Assembly: GCF_000745345.1 (NCBI RefSeq)
Contig: NZ_JQNR01000004.1
Location: 496,001-560,000, forward strand
Origin: Actinacidiphila yeochonensis CN732
Lineage (GTDB): Bacteria; Actinomycetota; Actinomycetes; Streptomycetales; Streptomycetaceae
Direction of reading: 5' to 3'
DNA: 64,000 bases
The stretch's first letter is position 1. Each line of letters starts with the position of its first letter. Shown one piece after another: positions 16,264 through 25,440 of this stretch. Below the pieces are notes generated by a model. That model did not search any database. It saw only the letters and a list, made by a program, of their open reading frames with translations, and had not been told where the DNA came from. The position numbers and the translations under genes were made by a program.

Positions 16264-17043
16264 TCACACCTCCAGATCCACCACCACGGGCGCGTGGTCC
16301 GAGGCACCCTTGCCCTTGCGCTCCTCGCGGTCCACGTAGGAGTCGGACACGGCCTTCGCGAAGGGTTCGTTGCCGTACACGAGGTCGATCCGCATCCCGC
16401 GGTTCTTGGGGAAGGCCAGCTGGCGGTAGTCCCAGTACGTGAACGGGTGGTCGTACTTCAGCGGGCGCGGCACCACGTCGCCGAGGCCCACGCCGCGCAG
16501 CCCGGCCAGGGCCTCCCGCTCCTGCGGGGTGACGTGGGTGGCGCCCTCGAAGACCGCCGGGTCCCACACGTCGGCGTCGGTGGGGGCGATGTTGTAGTCC
16601 CCGAGGACGGCGAACGGGCGCTCGCCCGCCGCGTCCCCGGCCACGGCCGCGCGCAGCGCCTCCAGCCACTCCAGCTTGTACGCGTAGTGCGGGTGGCCCA
16701 CCTCCCGGCCGTTCGGCACGTACACCGACCAGACGCGGACCGGGCCGCAGGTGGCGGCGACGGCGCGGGGTTCCTCGACGCCCTCGTAGGCCGGCCCGTC
16801 GGGCAGGCCGTGGACCACGTCGGCCAGGCCGACCCTGGAGATCACCGCCACGCCGTTCCACCGGCCGGTGGCCTGCACCGCCGCCTCGTACCCCAGTTCG
16901 CGCAGCTCGTCGTGCGGGAACTGCTCCGCCGTGCACTTCGTCTCCTGGACGCACAGCACGTCCGGGGCGCCGCTCTCCAGCCAGGCCAGCAGCCGGGGCA
17001 GCCGCGCGGTGATCGAGTTGATGTTCCAGGTCGCGATACGCAT
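16264..17043 (-). CDS. xth: Exodeoxyribonuclease III
   Basis: 259 residues, normal for the family. All signature blocks are present: MRIATWNINSITARLPRLLAWL, DVLCVQETKC with the metal-binding Glu, GWNGVAVIS-type RWNGVAVIS, VYVPNG, GDYNIAP with catalytic Asp and Asn, KNRGMRIDLVYGN, and terminal SDHAPVVVDLE with the catalytic Asp-His. It cleaves at abasic sites and removes 3' blocking groups in base-excision repair. Cytoplasmic, single-gene unit. Confidence 0.95.
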   Translation of the reverse strand: MRIATWNINSITARLPRLLAWLESGAPDVLCVQETKCTAEQFPHDELRELGYEAAVQATGRWNGVAVISRVGLADVVHGLPDGPAYEGVEEPRAVAATCGPVRVWSVYVPNGREVGHPHYAYKLEWLEALRAAVAGDAAGERPFAVLGDYNIAPTDADVWDPAVFEGATHVTPQEREALAGLRGVGLGDVVPRPLKYDHPFTYWDYRQLAFPKNRGMRIDLVYGNEPFAKAVSDSYVDREERKGKGASDHAPVVVDLEV

Positions 17044-17132
17044 GCCCTCAACCTAGCCGCCCGGTCGGACAACCCGGTGGGACGACCCGATCGGACGACC
17101 CGGGTCAGATCGGGGCGGTCGGACCACGGCCG

Positions 17133-17150
17133 GTCGGACGGTGGTCCGAC
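17133..17150. repeat. GTCGGAC inverted and direct repeats between MBL and exonuclease genes
   Basis: GTCGGAC / GTCCGAC form a 7-bp stem with a 4-base loop at 17133-17150. It sits inside a region (about 17060-17170) where GGTCGGAC-like words recur many times in both orientations. It could act as a terminator for the MBL gene read leftwards, or be a simple repeat. Confidence 0.45.
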
Positions 17151-17212
17151 GGTGGTCGGACCGTGGCCGAAGCGGCGGTTCCGAAGGCGGTCGTACGTGC
17201 CCCGGGCGTCGG

Positions 17213-17866
17213 TCAGACGGCGAGGCTCTCGCCGAGCCCCAGCCGCAGGTGCTCGGTGCCGGACCGGTCGCCGAGCAGGCCGCCGATCATGCCGTCGTAG
17301 GCCGGGCGGGCGAGGTCGGTCAGCAGCGCGTCGTGCACGTCCAGCGCGCGGTCCGGCTGGACCTCGCGGATGTAGTCGACGACCTCGGAGAGCTTGCTCC
17401 AGGGCGCCTGGACCGGCAGCAGCAGCGTGTCGATCGGCCGCCCGGGAACCGTCAGCGCGTCGCCGGGGTGGAAGACCGAGCCGTTGACGAGGAACCCGAT
17501 GTTGGTGATCCGCGGGAAGTCGGGGTGGATCACCGCGTGCAGCTCGCCGTGCACCTGGACGTCGAAGCCGGCCGCGGTGAACGTGTCCCCGTGGCCCACG
17601 GTGTGCACGCGCCCGGGGAACGCGGCGGAGACCTGGTCCGCGACGCTGGCCAGCGTCCACAGCTCGGCGGCCGGGTTGGCCTCCATGCCCGCCCGCAGCC
17701 GCCCCTCGTCGAAGTGGTCGGCGTGCTCGTGGGTGATGAGGACGACGTCCGCGCCGACCGCCGCGTCCGCCTCGCCGAAGGCGCCGGGGTCGATGACGAG
17801 GACCCGGCCGTCCTGCTCAAGGCGTACGCAGGCGTGGCCCTTCTTAATCAGCTCCATGGGGTCCAT
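17213..17866 (-). CDS. MBL-fold metal-dependent hydrolase (UlaG-like)
   Basis: 217 residues from the ATG at 17866 (others at 17869 and 17857). The metallo-beta-lactamase motif THEHADHFDE is at about residues 48-57, preceded by VLVIDPGAFGE. Further metal ligands appear in IHPDFPRITNIGFLV...FHPGDAL and late histidines. The compact size and order match the UlaG/UPF0173 group of the superfamily, which includes lactonases and phosphodiesterases. Substrate unknown. It is transcribed away from the transketolase gene. Confidence 0.88.
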   Translation of the reverse strand: MDPMELIKKGHACVRLEQDGRVLVIDPGAFGEADAAVGADVVLITHEHADHFDEGRLRAGMEANPAAELWTLASVADQVSAAFPGRVHTVGHGDTFTAAGFDVQVHGELHAVIHPDFPRITNIGFLVNGSVFHPGDALTVPGRPIDTLLLPVQAPWSKLSEVVDYIREVQPDRALDVHDALLTDLARPAYDGMIGGLLGDRSGTEHLRLGLGESLAV

Positions 17867-17957
17867 CATGCCCGCGCGCCGCCCGTACCGCCCCTCCAGG
17901 GCCGTCGGCGCGCCCCGGGCGGCCGTTTGGCGGGACATGCCCCGGGCAGCCGAGTCA

Positions 17958-17998
17958 CGAGGGGGCGGAGCCGCACGCCGTGCGCCGGCGCCCCCTCG
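17958..17998 (+). promoter_or_regulatory. Stem-loop in the transketolase leader region
   Basis: CGAGGGGGCG (17958-17967) pairs perfectly with CGCCCCCTCG (17989-17998) and encloses a smaller GCAC/GTGC stem. It ends 36 bp before the transketolase ATG. It could be a leader hairpin or an operator. Confidence 0.35.
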
Positions 17999-18034
17999 GC
18001 CGTAGGACCCGCCAGCGAGAGGAGCACCGCCGCC

Positions 18035-19902
18035 ATGGCACCCACCGTCACCCAGGACACCGTCCTCAACGACGCCCAGATCGCCGAACTGGCCCAGCAG
18101 CTGCGGGTCGACTCGGTGCGGGCCGCCGACGCGGCCGGTTCCGGGCACCCCACCTCGTCCATGTCCGCGGCCGACCTGATCGCCGTCCTGCTCGCCCGGC
18201 ACCTGCGCTACGACTTCGACCACCCCGACGACCCCGGGAACGACCATCTGATCTTCTCCAAGGGCCACGCCTCCCCGCTGCTGTACTCCGCGTTCAAGGC
18301 GGCCGGCGCCGTCACCGACGACGAACTGCTGACCTTCCGCAAGCTCGGCAGCCGCCTGGAGGGCCACCCCACCCCGAAGATCCCGTGGGTCGACGTGGCC
18401 ACCGGCTCCCTCGGCCAGGGCCTGCCCATCGGGGTCGGCGTGGCGCTGTCCGGATCCCGCCTGGACCGGCTGCCCTACCGCACCTGGGTGCTGTGCGGCG
18501 ACAGCGAACTCGCCGAGGGCTCGGTGTGGGAGGCGTTCGAGCACGCCGGCATGGAGGGCCTCGACCACCTGACGGTGATCGTCGACGTCAACCGGCTCGG
18601 CCAGCGCGGCCCCACCCGGCACGGCTGGGACCTGGAGGCGTACGCGCGCCGGATCAGGTCCTTCGGCTGGAACACCGTCCAGATCGACGGGCACGACGTC
18701 GACGCCATCGACGAGGCCATGGCCGCGGCCCGCACCACCCGCGGCGCGCCGACCGCGATCATCGCCAGGACCCGCAAGGGCAAGGGCGTCGCCGCCGTGG
18801 AGAACCAGGAGGGCAAGCACGGCAAGCCGCTGCCCGACGCCGCGGCGGCCGTCGCCGAACTCGGCGGCCTGCGCGACCTGCGCGTCGAGGTACGCCGCCC
18901 CGACCCGGTCGACGCCCCGCGGCGCCCGGCCCCGACCCGCACGCGAAACTGCCCCGCTACGACAGGGGCGCCGAGGTGGCCACCCGTACGGCCTTCGGCG
19001 AGACGCTGGCCGTCCTGGGGTCGCTGCGCGGCGACGTCGTGGCCCTGGACGGCGAGGTGGGCGACTCCACCAAGGCGCAGCTCTTCGCCGCCGACCACCC
19101 CGAGCGGTACTTCGAGTGCTACATCGCCGAGCAGGAGCTGATCGGCACCGCCGTGGGCTTCGGCGTGCGCGGCTGGCACCCCTACGCGGCGACGTTCGCG
19201 GCCTTCCTCACCCGCGCCCACGACTTCCTGCGGATGGCCGCGGTCTCCCGCTCCGACATCAACGTCGTCGGTACCCACGCGGGCGTCGCGATCGGCGAGG
19301 ACGGGCCCTCCCAGATGGCGCTGGAGGACCTGGCCATGACCCGCTCCCTGCACGGCAGCACCGTGCTGTACCCGTGCGACGCCAACCAGACGGTGCAGTT
19401 GCTGACCGCCATGGCGGAGCGCCCGGGCATCTGCTACCTGCGCGCCACCCGGGGGAACACGCCGGTCATCTACGGACCCGAGGACGCCTTCCCCGTCGGC
19501 GGCAGCAAGGTGCTGCGCTCCGACCCCGAGGACCAGGTCACGCTGGTCGCCGCCGGGGTGACCGTGCACGAGGCGCTGACCGCCGCCGACAAGCTCGCCG
19601 CCGAGGGTGTCAAGGCCCGCGTGGTGGACCTGTACTCGGTCAAGCCCGTGGACTCCAGGACGCTGCGCGAGGCCGCCCGGACCACCGGCCGCTTCGTCAC
19701 GGTGGAGGACCACCACCCCGAGGGCGGGCTGGCCGACGCGGTGCTGGAGAGTTTCGGCGACGGGCACCCGATGCCGCGGCTGACCCGGCTGGCAGTGCGC
19801 ACCATGCCCGGTTCGGCGACCCCCGCCGAGCAACTGGACGCGGCCGGTATCGGTGCCACCGCGATCGCCGCCGCGGCCCGCGACCTCGTCAGCGGCGGCT
19901 GA
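18035..19902 (+). pseudogene. Transketolase split by an apparent one-base deletion
   Basis: The ATG at 18035 (GAGAGGA upstream) opens a transketolase of about 622 residues if one base is restored. The first frame gives the TPP-binding half: SGHPTSSMSAADLIAVLLARHLRYD, SKGHASPLLY, GSLGQGLPIGVG, CGDSELAEGS, then GLRDLRVEVRRPDP. The second half (RTAFGETLAVLG, DGEVGDSTK, FECYIAEQELIGTAVGF, GEDGPSQMALEDLAM, LRATRGNTPVIY, VTVEDHHPEGGLADAV) continues in another frame. Frames join in the C-run at 18930-18933; adding one C gives a smooth PAPDPHAKLPRYD. No start codon with ribosome site precedes the second half. Either a sequencing error or a real inactivation. Belongs to the group of about 615-residue transketolases distinct from the primary TktA. 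Confidence 0.85.
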
Positions 19903-20219
19903 CGACCAGGTCCCGGTCGTCCGGCCTCTGGGGGCGGCCGACGTCCGGGGCGGCTTGGCCGGCTTCCGGTGCCATACCGCGACATCGCGCGGGTTCGGGT
20001 CCTGACGTCGAAGATTCACCCCTACGTGGCCCGACGTGGCCGATGTGGCAGCGGTGATGCCGTCGGCGGCGCCATCGGCGGTACGGGAGCGGCTGCGTGG
20101 CGCGTCGGGTGACCGGGTGACCGGGTGGATGGTGCCGCCCGCGCCGCCAGCCGCCGTCAGCCGCGGCCCGTCAGCCGCGGCCAGCACGGTCCAGCGCTGC
20201 CCGGCCGCAGACGCGTAGA

Positions 20220-20267
20220 GGCGCGTTTTCGGTCCCCGGTGAGAGCACCGGGGACCGAAAGCGCGCC
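20220..20267. terminator. Strong bidirectional terminator hairpin
   Basis: A 21-bp stem with a single G-U pair (arms 20220-20240 and 20247-20267, core TTTCGGTCCCCGGT with its complement) around a six-base loop. It separates the convergent transketolase and DUF6479 genes. The remaining bases of the 374-bp gap 19903-20276 show no gene. Confidence 0.85.
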
Positions 20268-20276
20268 TGGCCGACC

Positions 20277-20663
20277 TCAGTCGACGTTGGGACCGCTGTG
20301 GCGGCGCGGGTGCGAGGGGACGCGCCCGGCGTGGACGCCGGAGTCGTGCACCTCGTGCGGGAACCTCCGGCGGCCGTCGGTCGGCATCACGTCGGGCTCC
20401 GTCAGGCGCGCGTCGTGGCTGCGCGCACCGTCACCCTGGTGGCCGGGGCCGTGGTCCGGCGGGGCCCCGGTCTCGTGTTCCTGGCGGGTCTGCCACGCAC
20501 CCGACCTGGGATGTTCGCCCGGGGGTACGGGCGGCTCGCGACGGCGCATCCCGATCCAGACGCCGCCGATCAGGACGAGCACGATGCAGATACCGATCAC
20601 CAGGGGCGCGATGGCACCGTCGGGGAGCGCGAGCTGGGTCATCTGCTGCGCGGATACGGACAT
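20277..20663 (-). CDS. DUF6479-like small membrane protein
   Basis: 128 residues. One membrane helix at about residues 17-38 (IAPLVIGICIVLVLIGGVWIGM) is followed by MRRREPPVPPGEHPRSGAW and a long hydrophilic, His/Pro/Gly-rich tail. This short N-out, helix, Arg-rich, Pro-rich layout matches the DUF6479 family of streptomycetes, of unknown function. It is the terminal gene before the strong terminator. Confidence 0.75.
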   Translation of the reverse strand: MSVSAQQMTQLALPDGAIAPLVIGICIVLVLIGGVWIGMRRREPPVPPGEHPRSGAWQTRQEHETGAPPDHGPGHQGDGARSHDARLTEPDVMPTDGRRRFPHEVHDSGVHAGRVPSHPRRHSGPNVD

Positions 20664-20779
20664 TTCGGCACCTCCTCATCCTGCGGATTCCCCGCCTCGC
20701 CCGCTCCAATCCTGCGCTGACCAGGCAAGGCGCCGGACCCGGGCCCGCCGGACCGCTCCGCCGTGCCCCCTGGGCCCGG

Positions 20780-22347
20780 TCAGGCCACCCAGCGCGTCCG
20801 CGCGGCCACGGACGTACGCGCCGGCCCGGCGGCCAGCGCCGCTGCCAGCCGCCGTACGGCCTCGCGCAGCGTGCCCGGCGGCAGGGTGAAGGGGATGCGC
20901 AGCCGCTGCTCGAACAGGCCCGGGTCGGCGCCGAAGAACCCACCGCCCTCGATCCGTACGCCGTACCCCAGTGCCCGTTCGGCCAGCCCTGAGGCGACCG
21001 GCTCGCCCAGGTCGACCCAGAACGACAGCCCGCCCGGCGGCGTCCGCCACCTCCAGCCCGGCAGGTGTTCGGCCAGCGCCCCGGCCAGCGCGTCCCGCTG
21101 CTCCCGCAACGCGTCCAGGCGTGGCGGCAACAGCTCGCCGGCCCGGTCCAGCAACCGCGCCGCCACCAACTGGTCGAGCACCGGCCCGCTCAGGTCGGTG
21201 GCGATCCGCTGTGCCGCCAGCTCCGTCACCAGCCGTGCGGGGGCCCGCACCCACCCGACGCGCAGGCCGCCCCAGTACGACTTGCTCATCGACCCGATGG
21301 TGACCACCTGCCCGGCCCCGCCGGGTGCCGAGCAGGCGAACGGCGCCGGGGCCGGCACGTCGAGCGCCAGGTCGGCGAGCGTCTCGTCGGCCACCAGCCA
21401 GGTGCCGGCCCGCCGCGCCGCGCCGGCCACCCGCTCGCGGTCGGCCTGGGGCATCAGGCAGCCCGTGGGGTTGTGGAAGTCCGGCACCAGGTAGCCGAGC
21501 CGGGGCACCGTCCGGCGCAGCACCGCCTCCACCACGCCGGCGTCCCAGCCGCCGTCGGCCACCGGGACCGGCGCGGTCCGCAACCCGGCCCGCCGGAACG
21601 CCTCCAGGGCGTTCGGGTAGGTCGGGTTCTCCACGAGCACCCGGTCGCCGGGGCCGCACATCAGCCCCGTCACCAGGCTCAGCGCGTGTTGTGCGCCCGA
21701 GGTGACGAGGACCTGTTCGGGCACCGTGGCCAGGCCGCGGGCGGTGAACCGCTCGGCCACCAGGGCGCGCAGCTCCGGCAGGCCGAAGGGGTGGTAGCCG
21801 GGTGTCGCGGCGTGCCCGGCCAGCCGCGGCGCGGCCTGCTCCAGGGCCCGCTCCAGCACGCCGCCCGGGAGGCCGGGCGCCGCCCTGGCCAGGTCGATCG
21901 CCGAGTCGGACGGCTCCAGGAAGCGGTCGACGCTGCGCGGCGCCCGCCCGCGCGGCAGCGCCGTCCAGGTGCCCGCCCCCTGCCGGCTGCGGGCGTAGCC
22001 CTCCTGCCGCAGCAGGTCGTAGGCGGCCGTGACGGTGGGACGGCTGGCACCGACGGCCGCGGCCAGCTCCCGTTCGGCCGGCAGCCGCGTGTGCAGGGCG
22101 ATCCGGCCGTCCAGCACCAGGCCGCTGATCTCGTGGGCCAGATGGCGGTACGCGGCGACCCCCGGGGCGGTGCCGACAGCATCCCGGCCAGGCTCCGCCC
22201 ACCCACGCCGGGGGCTCCGGGCCTGGCCCCGTCGGCGTCCCCCTCCGGCGCCGGATCCCGGTGGGGCTCCCGAGCGCCGACGGCAGGGCCGGACGCCCTG
22301 GCCGCGTCCGCCATGCCATTGCCATCTGATTGGCCATCCCGCGTCAT
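20780..22347 (-). pseudogene. MocR/PdxR-type GntR regulator with aminotransferase domain, frameshifted near its N-terminus
   Basis: Most of the protein is one frame: a GntR wHTH (YRHLAHEISGLVLDGRIALHTRLPAERELAAAVGASRPTVTAAYDLLRQEGYARSRQGAGT), then a fold-type-I aminotransferase domain with DFHNPTG, VADETLAD and the PLP-lysine region IGSMSKSYWGGLRVGW. No start codon exists in that frame upstream of the wHTH. An ATG at 22347 opens a different frame reading MTRDGQSDGNG through GGRSLAGMLS, typical of a MocR N-terminus; the frames meet at about 22165-22185 if one base is restored. Full length would be 522 residues. It faces yczE-like gene 22444, the known YczR/YczE arrangement. Confidence 0.8.
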
Positions 22348-22355
22348 ACCAATCA
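22327..22355. promoter_or_regulatory. Inverted repeat at the MocR start codon
   Basis: TGATTGG (22327-22333) and CCAATCA (22349-22355) form 7-bp perfect arms with a 15-base spacer spanning the presumed ATG at 22347. It is a plausible autoregulatory site. Confidence 0.4.
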
Positions 22356-22377
22356 CGGTACAGACTCCTGGCCGATC

Positions 22378-22419
22378 CTCCGTACCGCTCCGTACCGCTC
22401 CGTACCCGTCCCGTATCCG
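22378..22419. promoter_or_regulatory. 10-bp direct repeats in the MocR-YczE divergent promoter region
   Basis: Three consecutive CTCCGTACCG-type units (22378-22407) and a fourth degenerate unit occupy the centre of the divergent gap. MocR regulators commonly bind direct repeats, so this is a candidate operator. Confidence 0.5.
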
Positions 22420-22443
22420 CCCGCCGAACGGAAAGGCCCGGCC

Positions 22444-23412
22444 ATGCCCGATCCCGCGTCTGCCGCGACCACTTCGACCGCCGACCTGATCGCCGTCGCC
22501 GCGACGCCGGCCGCCGGGCCACCCGACCGCCGCGGCGGTCCGCCGTCCCGGCCGCGACGCGCGCTCCTCGACGCCGGTATCGGGCAGCTCCGCGGCCGCC
22601 GGACACCGGAGGCCCGGGTGGGCACGCCCGTGTCCGGTGGCCGGGCCCACCCGGACCCCGGCCTCGTGACCGGCCCCGCCGCCTCCTCCACCGCGCCACC
22701 CACCGGGCCGCGGCCTCGGGGCCGGGAACCCGGGGCACGGCCCCGGCGCCGAGCCCGGACGATGCCGCCGCTGACGTACCTGTCGTTGCGCGAGCGCCCG
22801 CTGGCCCGGCTGCCCAGGCTCTTCGGCGGGCTGGCCCTCTACGGGTTCAGCCTGGCGCTCATGGTCCGGGCCCGGCTGGGCGTCAACCCGTGGAGCGTCC
22901 TCTACGAGGGGCTGGAGCGGCACACCCCGCTGAGTTTCGGCACGATCAGCGCCGTCGTCGGGGTGCTCGTACTGCTGCTGTGGGTGCCGCTGCGGCAGCG
23001 GCCCACGTTCGGGACCGGCGCCAACGTCGCCGTGCTCGCCGTCGCCTCGGACCTCGGCCTCGGCCTCGTCGCGCCGCCCGCCGGGCTGCCCGCGCGGGTC
23101 GCGCTGCTGGCCGCGGGGGTGCTGCTCAACGGCCTGTCCGTCGCCGTGTACGTCGGCGCCCGCTACGGGCCCGGTCCGCGCGACGGGCTGATGACCGGGG
23201 GCGCCGCGCTCACCGGCCGCTCGGTACGGGCGGTGCGGACGGCGATGGAGGCGGCCGTCCTGGCAGCGGGGTGGCTGCTGGGCGGTTCGGTGGGTGCCGG
23301 CACCGTGCTGTACGCGCTCGCCGTCGGCCCTGTCACCCAGTTCCTGCTGCCCCGCCTGGCCTTCCGCGATCCGGGGAAAGCGGAAGCGACCGGAGGGCGT
23401 CGGGGGCATTGA
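22444..23412 (+). CDS. YczE/YitT-type membrane protein
   Basis: 322 residues from the ATG at 22444, which has a good GGAAAGG site. A second in-frame ATG at 22762 would remove 106 low-complexity Pro/Arg/Thr-rich residues and give a protein of family-typical size, so the true start is open. The core matches YczE: RLPRLFGGLALYGFSLALMVRARLGVNPWSVLYEGLERHTPLSFGTISAVVG, then five or so hydrophobic segments and YGPGPRDGLMTG. The function of the family is unknown. Divergent pairing with a MocR regulator is the rule for this family and suggests co-regulation. Confidence 0.82.
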   Translation: MPDPASAATTSTADLIAVAATPAAGPPDRRGGPPSRPRRALLDAGIGQLRGRRTPEARVGTPVSGGRAHPDPGLVTGPAASSTAPPTGPRPRGREPGARPRRRARTMPPLTYLSLRERPLARLPRLFGGLALYGFSLALMVRARLGVNPWSVLYEGLERHTPLSFGTISAVVGVLVLLLWVPLRQRPTFGTGANVAVLAVASDLGLGLVAPPAGLPARVALLAAGVLLNGLSVAVYVGARYGPGPRDGLMTGGAALTGRSVRAVRTAMEAAVLAAGWLLGGSVGAGTVLYALAVGPVTQFLLPRLAFRDPGKAEATGGRRGH

Positions 23413-23489
23413 CAGCGGGCGACGCGCGGTCGAGCCTTGACCGGCACCGCGGGGCCACGGGGCGGCGCGGGCCACCAGGGGAGGGTGCG

Positions 23490-24482
23490 ATGCGCGGGAA
23501 GACGGCCGGGCACACCGCGGGGCAGGGATCGGGAGCAGGCGGCAGGGGACGGCGGGCGCCGGCCCTCGGGATCGCGGCCCTCGGCGCCGCCCTCGCCCTC
23601 ACGGCGGGGGCCGTCACCCCGGCCGCCGCGGGTACGACCGGGACGGGGCTCGGCTCGCACGCCCCCGGCCACGGCTCGCACGCCCCCGGCCACCCCGGGT
23701 ACGGGCACTACACCGCGCTCGGCGACTCCTACACCTCGGGCCCGCTCATCCCGACCCAGGTGGACGCGGCCTGCGAGCGCTCCGACCACGACTACCCGTC
23801 GCTGGTCACCGCCGCCGGCGCGGCCCGGCGGCTCGACGACGTGAGCTGTGGCGGCGCCACCACCGTCCAGATGCGGCAGGCCCAGGGCGCCAACCCGCCG
23901 CAGCTGGACGCGGTGCGGCGCGACACCGACCTGGTCACCCTCCAGATCGGCGGCAACGACATCGGCTTCGGCTCGATCATCTCCACCTGCGCCTCGCTGG
24001 GCGCCACCGCTCCGGCCGGCGACCCCTGCGAGCGGCACTACACCTCGGGCGGCACCGACCAGCTGGCCGGCGCCGTCCGGGCCACCGCGCCCAAGGTGGC
24101 CGCCGTGCTGCGGGCGGTCCGCGAGCGCGCCCCGCACGCGAGCGTGGTCGTCGTCGGCTACCCGGACCTGCTGCCCGACCGCGGCCCCGGCTGCTTCCCG
24201 ACGGTGCCCTTCGCCGCCGGGGACGTCGCCTACCTGCGGAGCACCGAGAAGCGGCTCAACGCCATGCTGGAGGCCGAGGCGCTGCTGCACGGTGCCCGGT
24301 ACGCCGACACCTACACGCCCACGGTCGGGCACGACATGTGCCGGCCGGAGGGCGTGCGGTGGATCGAGCCGCTCGTCCCCGCCGCGCCCGCCGCCCCGGC
24401 CCACCCCAACGCCCAGGGCGAGCGGGTGATGGCCCACGTGGTCCAGGAGCGCCTCGGCTCCCCGGTCCTCTCCGGCTGGTGA
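23490..24482 (+). CDS. Secreted SGNH/GDSL hydrolase (lipase-like)
   Basis: 330 residues, ATG at 23490 after GGGGAGG. The signal peptide covers about residues 1-48 and ends at the AAAG region. A His/Gly-rich linker (GLGSHAPGHGSHAPGHPGYGHY) precedes the SGNH domain. Catalytic blocks are ALGDSYTSG (Ser), SCGGATT (Gly), IGGNDIGFG (Asn) and the late HPNAQGE (His). Conserved cysteines CERS...SC, TCAS...CERH and GCF...CRP suggest disulphides, as in Streptomyces secreted lipases. It would hydrolyse lipid esters outside the cell. Confidence 0.92.
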   Translation: MRGKTAGHTAGQGSGAGGRGRRAPALGIAALGAALALTAGAVTPAAAGTTGTGLGSHAPGHGSHAPGHPGYGHYTALGDSYTSGPLIPTQVDAACERSDHDYPSLVTAAGAARRLDDVSCGGATTVQMRQAQGANPPQLDAVRRDTDLVTLQIGGNDIGFGSIISTCASLGATAPAGDPCERHYTSGGTDQLAGAVRATAPKVAAVLRAVRERAPHASVVVVGYPDLLPDRGPGCFPTVPFAAGDVAYLRSTEKRLNAMLEAEALLHGARYADTYTPTVGHDMCRPEGVRWIEPLVPAAPAAPAHPNAQGERVMAHVVQERLGSPVLSGW

Positions 24483-24632
24483 CGTTCGTGACGTTCCCGG
24501 GGGCGGCGGCCTGACGGTCCGGCCGCCGCCCCCGGACCGTCACCGCAGGTCGGGCCGTACGGCGGCGGCCGGTGCGGCCGCCGGGCCGGAGCCGCGGAAC
24601 CCGGACCCGGATTCGCTCCTGACCGGCGTGTC

Positions 24633-25400
24633 ATGGATCATGTCTCCATGCCCGTCCTGGTAGCCGCTGGCGCTTTCGTGATGACCCTGATCGGCGGACT
24701 CGTCGCCCAGCGCATCGGAGACCGCCGCCACATGGTGCTCGGGCTGGCCGCCGGACTGATGCTCGGAGTCGTCGGCTTCGACCTGCTGCCGGAGGCGCTG
24801 GACAACCACCCGGGACACGTCTTCGGCGTCCCCGCCGGGCTGCTGATGTTCGTGACCGGCTTCCTGGCCCTGCACGTGGTGGAGCGCTCGGTGGCCATCC
24901 ACCGCGCCCACGAGGGCGAGTACGCCTCCCACACCCACGGCCACGGGCACGCCCACGAGCCGGTCAAGGGCATCGGGGTGGCGGCGGCGGGTGCCCTGGT
25001 GGGCCACAGCGTCATGGACGGCTTCGCGATCGGCGCCGCCTTCCAGGCCGGCCAGACCGTCGGCATCGTGGTGGCCATCGCGGTCATCGCCCACGACTTC
25101 GCCGACGGCTTCAACACGTACACGATCACCCGGCTCTACGGGAACGGCCGCCGGCGCGCCCAGGCGCTGCTCACCGCCGACGCGCTGGCCCCCGTGGTCG
25201 GCGCCGCGATCACCCTGGCGTTCACCATCCCCAGCGGCGTGCTCGGGCTCTACCTGGGCTTCTTCGCCGGCTTCCTGCTCTACCTGGCGACGTCCGACAT
25301 CCTGCCCGAGGCGCACACCCCGCACCCGTCCACCTCGACGCTGGTGTGCACGGTGGCCGGGGCCGGGCTGATGTGGCTGGTCATCGGCCTGGCCGACTGA
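24633..25400 (+). CDS. ZIP family divalent metal transporter
   Basis: 255 residues with about eight membrane segments. A His-rich cytoplasmic loop HTHGHGHAHEP is at about residues 99-109. The ZIP metal-binding helix motifs are GHSVMDGFAIG and AHDFADGFNTY. LLPEAL and ILPEAH mark further conserved Glu positions. It probably imports Zn2+ or Fe2+/Mn2+ into the cytoplasm. The ATG at 24633 or 24648 may be used; neither has a strong ribosome site. It is a single-gene unit after the SGNH hydrolase. Confidence 0.92.
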   Translation: MDHVSMPVLVAAGAFVMTLIGGLVAQRIGDRRHMVLGLAAGLMLGVVGFDLLPEALDNHPGHVFGVPAGLLMFVTGFLALHVVERSVAIHRAHEGEYASHTHGHGHAHEPVKGIGVAAAGALVGHSVMDGFAIGAAFQAGQTVGIVVAIAVIAHDFADGFNTYTITRLYGNGRRRAQALLTADALAPVVGAAITLAFTIPSGVLGLYLGFFAGFLLYLATSDILPEAHTPHPSTSTLVCTVAGAGLMWLVIGLAD

Positions 25401-25440
25401 GAGCGGGTCCCGGGGAGCGGGTCCCCGGGCCCCGGCGCCG

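Noticed and set aside
22444..23412. N-terminal 106 residues of YczE as a separate gene
   Set aside because: Low-complexity Pro/Arg/Thr-rich sequence in the same frame without its own stop; either extension or untranslated leader.
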